A stretch of DNA of 7,012 bases from Candidatus Bathyarchaeota archaeon (GTDB lineage Archaea; Thermoproteota; Bathyarchaeia; TCS64). This document shows, piece by piece, positions 1-7,012 of the stretch. Both the position numbers and the translations under genes were made by a program. Where the stretch lies: positions 1-7,012 of the forward strand of contig JAFGTA010000075.1 in NCBI GenBank assembly GCA_016934355.1, given 5' to 3'. The notes below the pieces were generated by a model. The model did no database searches, was not told where the DNA came from, and saw nothing but the letters and a program-made list of their open reading frames with translations. Each line of letters opens with the position of its first letter. Position 1 is the stretch's first letter.

Positions 1-1858
<1,858 letters not shown>

Positions 1859-1862
<4 letters not shown>

Positions 1863-3067
1863 GCCTCCAGACTCGTCTACTGGATGAGATCGACAGGCTC
1901 AGCGGCGACCTCGTCGAGACCGCCCGGGACATGATCAGGATACCCAGCGAGAACCCGCCCGGTGACGAGGCAGCGATAGCCGACTACGTCTCAGAGCTCC
2001 TCGCCGCCCTCGGCTTCGACGTCGAGCAGGTCGAGCCCAAGCCGGGCAGGGTTAACACCCTCGGCGCCCTGGAGGGCTCTGGAGGCGGCAAGAACCTGCT
2101 GTGGAACGGCCACTACGACACAGTGCCCATAGGCAACCCCGAGTACTGGACCGTGGAGCCCCTCGGGGGGCAGGTCAAGGACGGCAGGGTCTACGGCAGG
2201 GGCAGCGGCGACATGAAGGGGGCCATAGCGTCGGCGATAACCGCGGCGAAGGCGGTTGGCAACATAGGTGCACGGCTGAGAGGCGGCTTCAGCCTCCACG
2301 CCGTGGCTGACGAGGAGTTCTTCGGCCGCTACGGCACCAAGTACCTCTGCGAGAACGGCTACGTCAAGGGGGTGGACATGGCGGTGGTAGGCGAGACCTC
2401 CACCCGGGACGGCGTCATAATGGCTCGGCCCGCCGTGAGGGGGCGCACCCTCGTCAACATCCACGTAAAGGGCAGGTCCGCCCACAGCAGCAGGCCTGAG
2501 ATGGGGGTGAACGCGGTGCTCAAGATGAGTAAGGTGCTCACAGCCATCGACGAGACCCCGTTCAGTTTTCCTAAGCATGAATTGCTGCCTGACCCTACGA
2601 TAGCTCCGGGTACCACCATCAGGGGAGGGACCAAGGACAACATCATTCCCGAGGATTGTGAGGCTGTGTGTGACGTCCGCACAGTCCCCGGGATGGACCC
2701 CGAGCAGGTATTACGGGATATTAGGGCGGTTGTCGACGGCCTAGCCGAGGGCGACCCGGACCTCCACGCATCGGTGACCTCACCCCTATCCAAGCCGCCC
2801 AGCGAGATACCAGTGGATCACCCGCTGTACAGGTCGGCCGCGAGGGCTACGGAGGCCGTAGCAGGGTACCCCCTTACACCTCTGGGAGCGAGCGGCAGCA
2901 ACGACACCAGCTACCTCACAAATATTGCTGGGGTTCCCGCCATCGCGTTTGGCCCAGGGGGAGGCAACGCCCACGCGCCGGACGAGTGGGCGGACATAGA
3001 GATGCTGGTCGACTTCGCTAAGATATACGGGCTGATGATGCTGGACATCTGCGGCGCCGACGGGTAG
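1859..3067 (+). CDS. M20 family metallopeptidase (ArgE/DapE/ACY1-like)
   Basis: Cytosolic two-zinc amidohydrolase or exopeptidase of 402 residues, the usual length for M20. The zinc and catalytic residues are all visible: His85 and Asp87 in GHYDTVP, the bridging Asp118 in GRGSGDMKG, the general base Glu152 with ligand Glu153 in DEEFFG, Glu179 in VVGET, and the final His372 in NAHAPDEW. The lid/dimerisation domain, about residues 190-305, includes VKGRSAHSSRPEMG, whose His209 reaches the partner active site in this family. The ATG overlaps the stop of the prolyl oligopeptidase as ATGA and is preceded by AAGGAG. Its neighbour suggests a role as a carboxypeptidase or dipeptidase finishing peptide breakdown. 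Sequence alone does not exclude N-acyl amino acid deacylation of the ArgE, DapE or aminoacylase kind, so I give no gene symbol. Confidence 0.92.
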
Positions 3068-3080
3068 CGTATCGCAGCCT

Positions 3081-3087
3081 CTATAAG
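3081..3087 (+). promoter_or_regulatory. TATA box of the Lrp/AsnC gene
   Basis: CTATAAG is centred about 26 bases before the ATG at 3110, in a 42-base intergenic gap. That spacing predicts a leaderless transcript starting at or next to the ATG, which agrees with the lack of any Shine-Dalgarno site there. Confidence 0.6.
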
Positions 3088-3094
3088 CCCATCA

Positions 3095-3104
3095 TCTTTC
3101 TTTT
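3095..3104 (+). terminator. T-rich run after the peptidase operon
   Basis: TCTTTCTTTT follows the M20 stop codon by 28 bases. Archaeal RNA polymerase commonly terminates in T-rich tracts without a hairpin. The tract also lies between the lrp TATA box and start codon, so it may instead be part of the initiation region. Confidence 0.35.
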
Positions 3105-3109
3105 GATCC

Positions 3110-3523
3110 ATGGTCGACGAAGTCGATGAGCGTATCCTCAGGCTGCTTCAGGACAACAGCCGCATGACGTACGTCGAGATCGGCAGGTCTGTGGGGCTCA
3201 GCGAGGGGGCCGTGAGGAACCGGGTGCAGAGTCTGGTCTCGGGGGGTGTCATCAGGCGGTTCACCATCGAGAAGTCCACTTCGTTCGGGGTGAGGGCCCT
3301 CACAATGATCTCGGTCAATCCGGGTGTGCCCACCTACGAGGTGAGTAAGAAGGTGAACCAGCTCGTCGGGGTGGAGCGCATCTACGAGGTCACCGGTGAG
3401 TATGATATCGTCATGGTGAGCAGCGGCGTGAACATCGAGGCCGTCAACAGGTGCATCGAGGACATACGTAAGATACAGGGAGTCGAGAAGACCAACACCA
3501 TCATAGTACTCAGGACGCTCTAA
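3110..3523 (+). CDS. Lrp/AsnC family transcriptional regulator
   Basis: DNA-binding regulator of 137 residues, slightly shorter than the typical 140-160. Residues 3-50 form the winged helix-turn-helix, with DERILRLLQDNSRMTY leading into IGRSVGLSEGAVRNRVQSL as helix-turn-recognition helix. Residues 61-137 form the RAM/AsnC effector and oligomerisation domain, including VTGEYDIVM near 94-102 and the closing strand TNTIIVLRTL. These proteins usually form dimers to octamers that respond to amino acids. The ATG has a TATA box about 26 bases upstream and no Shine-Dalgarno site, so the transcript is probably leaderless and separate from the peptidase operon. Its position directly after two peptidase genes makes control of peptide or amino-acid metabolism plausible, but this is inference. 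The ligand and target sites cannot be read from sequence. Confidence 0.93.
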   Translation: MVDEVDERILRLLQDNSRMTYVEIGRSVGLSEGAVRNRVQSLVSGGVIRRFTIEKSTSFGVRALTMISVNPGVPTYEVSKKVNQLVGVERIYEVTGEYDIVMVSSGVNIEAVNRCIEDIRKIQGVEKTNTIIVLRTL

Positions 3524-3560
3524 ACGGTCTTCTCTGAACATCCTGGCTTTCCTCGGAAAC

Positions 3561-3568
3561 GTTAAACC
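3561..3568 (+). promoter_or_regulatory. Probable TATA box of the nitroreductase gene
   Basis: GTTAAACC, the most A/T-rich block in this gap, sits about 30 bases before the ATG at 3594. There is no Shine-Dalgarno site, so a transcript with no leader or a few leader bases is likely. The match to the archaeal consensus is weaker than for the lrp box. Confidence 0.4.
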
Positions 3569-3593
3569 GTGCAACCGTTCTTGTTTCCATGAA

Positions 3594-4100
3594 ATGGAAG
3601 CATTGGAAGCCATCCTAACGAGGAGAAGCATCAGGAAGTACACCGCGGAGGAGGTGAGCCCGGAGCTGGAGCGGAAGCTGCTGGAGGCGGCGATGGCGGC
3701 GCCCAGCGCCCACAACAATCAGCCGTGGCACTTCGTGGTCATCAGGAGCCGCGAGACCCTCGACAGGATACCGGAGTTCCACCCCTACAGCAAGATGCTG
3801 CGGGAGGCGAGCCTCGCGTTCGTGGTCTGCGGCGACAACAAGGTGCAGCCCACGGAGTTTTGGGCTCAGGACTGCAGCGCAGCCACCGAGAACCTTCTCA
3901 TAGCGGCGAACGCCTTGGGGCTGGGGACTGTGTGGCTGGGCGTCCACCCGGATGGGACGCGGGCCAACCAGGTGAGGGAGCTCCTCGGCATACCCGGCCA
4001 TGTTACTCCCCTCGGCATAATCTCGGTTGGATACCCGGCTGAGAACAAGCCGCCGAGGGAGAACTATAGCGAGGACAGGGTTCACAGGGAGGAGTGGTAG
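3594..4100 (+). CDS. Nitroreductase family FMN-dependent oxidoreductase
   Basis: Small single-domain flavoprotein of 168 residues, typical of the compact NfnB/BluB-fold nitroreductases that act as FMN-bound dimers using NAD(P)H. Visible FMN-contact motifs are the N-terminal RRSIRKY (10-16), APSAHNNQPWHF (36-47), the GLGTVWLG segment (109-116) and the C-terminal GYPAENKPPR (146-155). The start at 3594 leaves RRSIR at its usual distance from the N-terminus. An ATG five bases earlier is in another frame and stops after nine codons. The gene stands alone, with its own TATA-like element upstream and a T7 run downstream. The natural substrate is unknown; members reduce nitroaromatics, quinones, flavins or enones. 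BluB-like or iodotyrosine-deiodinase-like activity is not indicated by length or motifs. Confidence 0.92.
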   Translation: MEALEAILTRRSIRKYTAEEVSPELERKLLEAAMAAPSAHNNQPWHFVVIRSRETLDRIPEFHPYSKMLREASLAFVVCGDNKVQPTEFWAQDCSAATENLLIAANALGLGTVWLGVHPDGTRANQVRELLGIPGHVTPLGIISVGYPAENKPPRENYSEDRVHREEW

Positions 4101-4110
4101 AGCCACACCC

Positions 4111-4121
4111 CTTCTTTTTTT
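4111..4121 (+). terminator. Poly-T terminator after the nitroreductase gene
   Basis: CTTCTTTTTTT begins ten bases after the nitroreductase stop, with seven uninterrupted Ts at 4115-4121. This is the form of an intrinsic archaeal terminator and separates the gene from the next promoter. Confidence 0.6.
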
Positions 4122-4128
4122 CCACTCA

Positions 4129-4135
4129 TTTTATC
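4129..4135 (+). promoter_or_regulatory. TATA box of the DNPH1-like gene
   Basis: TTTTATC is centred about 28 bases before the ATG at 4160. The spacing implies a leaderless transcript and supports 4160 over the upstream ATG at 4094, because a promoter here would not transcribe the earlier start. Confidence 0.55.
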
Positions 4136-4159
4136 CGTCGTCGCATCACCCGAATACCT

Positions 4160-4576
4160 ATGGAGATATACTTCGCCGGCAGCATCCGCGGCGAGCAACC
4201 CGACAAGGAGTGGTTCCAGCGCCTTATAGACCACATCTCGGGGCACGGCAGGGTGCTCACGGAGCACAGCTTCGGCTTCACGGACGACGAGGAGGCCGAG
4301 ATCGACGACAAGTGGATATTCGAGACTGATATGGGCTGGCTGAGGGACGCCGACGCGTTAGTGGCCGAGGTTACGGCGCCCAGCCTGGGCGTCGGGTACG
4401 AGATCGCTAAGGCCGAGACATGGGGGAAACCCGCGCTGCTGCTCTACCGGGAGACGCCTGGGCGGGACCCGTCCGCCATGCTCCACGGGAACAAGGGGCT
4501 CACGATGGTCAGGTTCACCGACGAGGATGAAGCCCTCGAAGCCGTCTCAAGGTTCCTCGACTCCATTAAGGATTGA
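4160..4576 (+). CDS. 2'-deoxynucleoside 5'-phosphate N-hydrolase (DNPH1/Rcl-like)
   Basis: Predicted to hydrolyse the N-glycosidic bond of deoxynucleoside 5'-monophosphates, giving base plus 2-deoxyribose 5-phosphate. The 138-residue protein matches mammalian Rcl along its length: YFAGSIRG (4-11) as phosphate and nucleoside loop, VLTEHSFG (32-39), Asp57 in TDMGWL, AEVTAPSLGVGYE (69-81) with Ser75 and the nucleophile-type Glu81, and SAM (106-108), the serine that contacts phosphate across the dimer. Spacing of Asp, Ser and Glu equals that of rat Rcl (Asp69, Ser87, Glu93). I chose ATG 4160 because family members begin right before this strand and because a TATA box lies about 28 bases upstream. 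An in-frame ATG at 4094 would add a basic, Phe-rich extension with no counterpart. A nucleoside 2-deoxyribosyltransferase is the main alternative, but the GSIRG and SLGVGYE motifs favour the hydrolase. Confidence 0.87.
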   Translation: MEIYFAGSIRGEQPDKEWFQRLIDHISGHGRVLTEHSFGFTDDEEAEIDDKWIFETDMGWLRDADALVAEVTAPSLGVGYEIAKAETWGKPALLLYRETPGRDPSAMLHGNKGLTMVRFTDEDEALEAVSRFLDSIKD

Positions 4577-4595
4577 CGGAGCTTCTTAAGCTCCG
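4577..4595 (+). other. Perfect 8-bp stem-loop right after the DNPH1-like gene
   Basis: CGGAGCTT (4577-4584) and AAGCTCCG (4588-4595) are exact inverted repeats around a 3-base loop, starting at the base after the TGA. No T-run follows at once; the nearest, TTTT, is at 4624-4627. It may mark or protect the mRNA 3' end, or act as a protein site in DNA. Confidence 0.5.
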
Positions 4596-4643
4596 CCGGC
4601 CATGAAAGGCTTCCTCACACAGATTTTCAGGCGCCGGATGGTG

Positions 4644-4652
4644 TTAAATAAT
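4644..4652 (+). promoter_or_regulatory. TATA box of galK
   Basis: TTAAATAAT is the only long A/T block in the 118-base gap before galK. Initiation about 26 bases downstream would fall near 4673-4675 and give a leader of about 20 bases that holds the GGAGG ribosome site. Confidence 0.55.
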
Positions 4653-4666
4653 CTGGTGCGGGAATG

Positions 4667-4674
4667 GGTTAACC
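4667..4674 (+). promoter_or_regulatory. Palindrome GGTTAACC at the predicted galK start site
   Basis: Perfect 8-bp palindrome covering the predicted transcription start. A repressor bound here would block initiation, so it is a candidate operator. It is short enough to occur by chance. Confidence 0.25.
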
Positions 4675-4681
4675 ATCCATC

Positions 4682-4686
4682 GGAGG
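4682..4686 (+). promoter_or_regulatory. galK: Shine-Dalgarno site deciding the galK GTG start
   Basis: GGAGG ends eight bases before the GTG at 4695, good spacing for ribosome binding. An in-frame TAA at 4692-4694 touches the GTG, so no earlier start is possible. Confidence 0.75.
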
Positions 4687-4694
4687 CGCGTTAA

Positions 4695-5813
4695 GTGAAG
4701 GAGGAGGTGCTGGGGCTCCACAGGGGTATCTACGGCGGCGAAGCCGAGGTTTACAGCGCACCGGGCAGGGTGAACCTCATCGGAGAGCACACCGACTACA
4801 ACGACGGCTACGTGCTGCCCACCCCGATAGACCGGCGCATCTGGGTGGCGGCGTCTCCGAGACGGGACGAGAAGGTGAGGGTGCACGCCGCCGATTTCGA
4901 CGAGTCCACGGAGTTCAGCCTCCGGGGCATCAGGCGTGACCCACGCCACGGCTGGGTAAACTATGTTCAGGGGGTCGCCAAGGCGCTGATGGACGAGGGG
5001 TACAGCCTCGGCGGGACCGATATGGTGGTGAAGGGTGATGTCCCCCTGGGCGCGGGCCTCAGCAGCAGCGCCGCCCTCCTCATGTCCACGATGAGGGTTT
5101 TCCAGGGTCTGAATAGTATCGAGATAGACCCTGTGGAGGCTGCGTACCTCGGGAGAAAAGCGGAGAACGAGTTCGTGGGCGTCCAGTGCGGCGTGATGGA
5201 CCAGTTCGTGGCCGGCCTCGGTGAGCACGGTAAGGCGCTGTTTATAGACTGCCGCACAAACGAGCACCGGCTAATACCCCTTAGGGACGAATACAGGGTT
5301 GTCATCGTTAATACCATGAAGAATAGGGAGCTCACAGACTCGGCTTACAACGAGAGGCGCGCCCAGTGCGAGGAGGCTGTGAGGATCATATCCGCTGGGC
5401 ACCCTGAGGTGGAGGCGCTGAGGGACGTGTCCCCCGAGATGCTCATTGAGAGCTGGGGCATGCTCCCTGAGACCATCCAGAGTCGTGCGAGGCACGTTGT
5501 AACCGAGAACCAGAGGGTGCTAGAAGCCGCGGAGTATCTTGCGAGGGGCGACGCCGAGGGCTTCGGCGACCTCATGTACGACAGCCACGAAAGCCTCCGC
5601 TACGACTACGAGGTGAGCTGCAGGGAGCTGGACGCCCTCGTCGGCGCCACGATGGATATGGACGAGGTGGTGGGCGCCAGGATGACGGGGGCCGGCTTCG
5701 GCGGCTGCACAGTCAACCTCGTCGAGGCTGGATACGTCGGCGAGTTCGCCGAGACGATAAAGAAGAGGTACCTCAGGTCTACGGCGAAGCGCGCCGAGGT
5801 CTACCTAGCCTGA
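4695..5813 (+). CDS. galK: Galactokinase (GHMP kinase family)
   Basis: Phosphorylates D-galactose to galactose 1-phosphate with ATP, the first step of the Leloir pathway, in the cytosol. The 372 residues hold all three GHMP motifs: the galactokinase signature GRVNLIGEHTDY (24-35) with catalytic Arg25 and sugar-binding Glu31, His32 and Asp34; the ATP loop PLGAGLSSSAA (117-127); and the C-terminal RMTGAGFGGC (329-338). The catalytic base Asp169 is in CGVMDQF. YEVSCRELD (305-313) replaces the usual YEVSCPELD with an Arg, a minor change. Translation starts at GTG, fixed by GGAGG and an adjacent in-frame TAA. No other Leloir gene (galT, galE) is in view. The 3' end overlaps the convergent VOC gene by nine bases. 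N-acetylgalactosamine or another hexose as substrate is possible, but the signature is that of true galactokinases. Confidence 0.95.
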   Translation: MKEEVLGLHRGIYGGEAEVYSAPGRVNLIGEHTDYNDGYVLPTPIDRRIWVAASPRRDEKVRVHAADFDESTEFSLRGIRRDPRHGWVNYVQGVAKALMDEGYSLGGTDMVVKGDVPLGAGLSSSAALLMSTMRVFQGLNSIEIDPVEAAYLGRKAENEFVGVQCGVMDQFVAGLGEHGKALFIDCRTNEHRLIPLRDEYRVVIVNTMKNRELTDSAYNERRAQCEEAVRIISAGHPEVEALRDVSPEMLIESWGMLPETIQSRARHVVTENQRVLEAAEYLARGDAEGFGDLMYDSHESLRYDYEVSCRELDALVGATMDMDEVVGARMTGAGFGGCTVNLVEAGYVGEFAETIKKRYLRSTAKRAEVYLA

Positions 5814-6185
5814 CCGGGGCCTCTGTACTATCTCTACCGTGTATCCTTCTGGGTCTTCGCAGAAGAAGACTCGGCCCTCGGTTTCCCTGAGTTCTACCTC
5901 GGTGGTGTGCATCTTGACGCCTGCTTCTTTGAGCCTGTGGTAGACCATCCATATGTCGCCGTCGTCCGGGACTCCGAGACAAAGGATCACAGGCTTGTCC
6001 TCGGCGGCCCTCAGGTGGCCTCTGCCGTCCTGCACGACTCCTATTGTGTAGTCGCCGGTGACGCGGTACAGCATGACCCATTCACTCTCAGGCTCCTCCT
6101 CAAGCCCGAGGAGGTCCCTGTAGAAAGAGGATGCCTCCGCCATGTCCTTGTAGTAGATGAAGGTGTAGGCCCTGTCGAAGCTCAA
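5805..6185 (-). CDS. VOC-fold (glyoxalase/bleomycin-resistance superfamily) protein, TTG start
   Basis: Protein of 126 residues with a single vicinal-oxygen-chelate domain made of two beta-alpha-beta-beta-beta modules: YTFIYYKDMAEASSFYRDLLGL (first half, ending in the hallmark FYRDLLGLE) and a second half ending FFCEDPEGYTVEIVQ (108-121). Glu118 sits at the usual C-terminal metal position. The first-strand ligand, normally His or Glu, is Tyr7, and I see no clear second-half His, so a metal enzyme is doubtful. The start is a TTG at 6185. A TGA stands eight codons upstream in frame and the next ATG, Met15, would remove the first strand. The TTG overlaps the stop of the deacetylase as TTGA, so the two are one operon. 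The substrate is unknown; glyoxalase I activity is not supported by the ligand set. Confidence 0.85.
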   Translation of the reverse strand: MSFDRAYTFIYYKDMAEASSFYRDLLGLEEEPESEWVMLYRVTGDYTIGVVQDGRGHLRAAEDKPVILCLGVPDDGDIWMVYHRLKEAGVKMHTTEVELRETEGRVFFCEDPEGYTVEIVQRPRSG

Positions 6186-6940
6186 CGCCAGTACCGCTCC
6201 ACATAGTCAGTAGCCCGCATGAACTCTACGTCGGGGTAGCTCAACGCGTGCTCGATGATGCCCTCAAGGCAGAGGAGCCGCGACGGCCTCCCAGTCACCT
6301 GCGGATGGTTGGTGAGGCAGAACAGGCTTCGATCTTTGTAGCGGGCGTCGAACTCGACGCGCCACACGTCCACCGTGTCCTCGGCCGTCATCCCCCAGTC
6401 GTAGTAGAACGTCCAGTCGTCAAGGTTGTACGCGACGGGTATCTCGAGGAGCCTGGTTTCATCTCCGTCGACCGTGTTCCAGAAACAGTCCTCGGCACCC
6501 ATGTAGTCGCTGTTCCACCTGAACCCTAGTTCGGCGAGGAACCCGTGGGTGTGCTCCGAAGGCCTCCACCGCGGCGTCCGGTGTCCGAGGATAGGCTGGT
6601 CCGTGAACCCGCTGAGTATGTCTCTGCTCTTGACGATCCAAGCCTTCTCCTGCTCTGGCTCAAGCTCGCTGTAGCCTCTGTGGGTGTAGCCGTGGCACGC
6701 CAGCTCGTGGCCTCTGGACACGATCTCCTCGACTGCCTCCGGGTACCGCTCGGCGGTCAGGCCGGGGACGCAGAACGTGCCTTTGATACTGTGTTCGTCG
6801 AGGAGGTCCATTATCCTGTAGACTCCTCTGCGGGGGCCGTAGCCGCCCTGGGTGACCCAGTAGGGGACGCCGGGGTGCATCTCCTCGAACGCGGTCTCGC
6901 CGTCGAGGTCGAACGTAAGTAATACCGGGAAAGACTTCAT
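6182..6940 (-). CDS. Polysaccharide deacetylase-fold hydrolase, HpPgdA/PuuE type
   Basis: NodB-fold metal hydrolase of 252 residues that cleaves an amide bond. Metal ligands are Asp13, His83 and His87 (TFDLDGE at 9-15 and HGYTH at 83-87), with Asp11 as likely base. Further family motifs are GHRTPRW (119-125), LEIPVAYNLDD (165-175) and TNHPQVTGRPSRLL (210-223) with His212. The LEIP..LDD and HP.V..RP pattern matches Helicobacter pylori PgdA and allantoinase PuuE or cyclic-imidase relatives rather than chitooligosaccharide deacetylases. There is no signal peptide, so it acts in the cytoplasm. I chose the ATG at 6940 because an A/T box lies about 26 bases upstream. A second in-frame ATG at 6961 would add seven residues but falls at the edge of that box. 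The substrate is uncertain: an imide, a ureido compound or an N-acetyl sugar are all possible. Confidence 0.88.
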   Translation of the reverse strand: MKSFPVLLTFDLDGETAFEEMHPGVPYWVTQGGYGPRRGVYRIMDLLDEHSIKGTFCVPGLTAERYPEAVEEIVSRGHELACHGYTHRGYSELEPEQEKAWIVKSRDILSGFTDQPILGHRTPRWRPSEHTHGFLAELGFRWNSDYMGAEDCFWNTVDGDETRLLEIPVAYNLDDWTFYYDWGMTAEDTVDVWRVEFDARYKDRSLFCLTNHPQVTGRPSRLLCLEGIIEHALSYPDVEFMRATDYVERYWR

Positions 6941-6961
6941 GGGTGATGATGGGCTACCCAT

Positions 6962-6969
6962 GTTTTTAG
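6962..6969 (-). promoter_or_regulatory. Probable TATA-like box of the deacetylase/VOC operon
   Basis: On the minus strand CTAAAAAC is centred about 26 bases before the ATG at 6940. No Shine-Dalgarno site precedes that ATG, so a leaderless transcript is likely. Confidence 0.4.
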
Positions 6970-6981
6970 GGGTTCCCCGCC

Positions 6982-7012
6982 CTACTTAGCCGCCCGCTTC
7001 GCCATGTACTCG
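6982..7012 (-). CDS. Possible C-terminal end of an upstream minus-strand gene
   Basis: Reading the minus strand from the window edge, one frame gives EYMAKRAAK followed by TAG at 6984-6982. The basic, helix-like tail and the short 41-base gap to the deacetylase start fit the end of a neighbouring gene in the same direction. Nine codons are too few to identify a family or to exclude chance. Confidence 0.3.
   Translation of the reverse strand, partial: EYMAKRAAK

Noticed and set aside
1991..2578. Long minus-strand open frame inside the M20 gene
   Set aside because: GC-rich codon bias of the real gene leaves the antisense frame open. The translation is rich in Val, Ala, His and Arg and shows no motif.
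3092..3718. 208-codon minus-strand open frame across the Lrp and nitroreductase genes
   Set aside because: It runs antisense over two well-supported genes and their promoters and resembles no family.
4094..4159. N-terminal extension of the DNPH1-like gene from ATG 4094
   Set aside because: It would overlap the nitroreductase stop and include the T7 run and the TATA box. The 22 extra residues (Phe-rich, basic) have no counterpart before the family's first strand.
4602..4694. 30-codon reading frame ending in TAA directly before the galK GTG, a possible leader peptide
   Set aside because: It contains the probable galK TATA box, has no ribosome site or promoter of its own, and its composition is not peptide-leader-like. 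The abutting TAA is explained by chance.
4644..5267. 207-codon minus-strand open frame inside galK
   Set aside because: It is the antisense shadow of a complete galactokinase and contains no recognisable domain.
5853..5870. Inverted repeat GTCTTC/GAAGAC as a galK terminator
   Set aside because: It is only six base pairs with a six-base loop, is followed by no T-run, and is accounted for by the VOC codons for the FFCED segment.

Overview
The window looks like a stretch of a GC-rich archaeal chromosome. Three things point to an archaeon. Arg is written largely with AGG and Ile often with ATA throughout. Four of the first genes have no Shine-Dalgarno site but carry an A/T-rich TATA-like box about 26-30 bases before the start codon, the pattern of leaderless archaeal mRNAs. 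Transcript ends carry T-runs. The lineage cannot be fixed by reading alone. Genes are tightly packed, codon style is uniform, and I see no mobile element, CRISPR array, tRNA or rRNA.

Plus strand, 1-3067: a prolyl oligopeptidase whose N-terminus lies outside the window, followed through an ATGA overlap by an M20 zinc peptidase. Together they read as a cytosolic peptide-degradation operon. Plus strand, 3110-3523: a stand-alone Lrp/AsnC regulator, plausibly tied to amino-acid or peptide status. Plus strand, 3594-4100: a small FMN nitroreductase. Plus strand, 4160-4576: a homologue of DNPH1/Rcl, the 2'-deoxynucleoside 5'-phosphate N-hydrolase. Plus strand, 4695-5813: galactokinase, the only promoter-proximal gene here with a clear Shine-Dalgarno site and a predicted short 5' leader.

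Minus strand, 6940-5805: a polysaccharide-deacetylase-fold enzyme of the HpPgdA/PuuE type, coupled through a TTGA overlap to a VOC-fold protein whose 3' end overlaps the galK 3' end by 9 bases. At the right edge the minus strand may hold the last nine codons of another gene.

Most of the window is ordinary metabolic and housekeeping content. No obvious undescribed multi-gene system is visible. The points most worth a second look are the archaeal DNPH1 homologue, the deacetylase/VOC pair of unknown substrate, and the different 5' architecture of galK.
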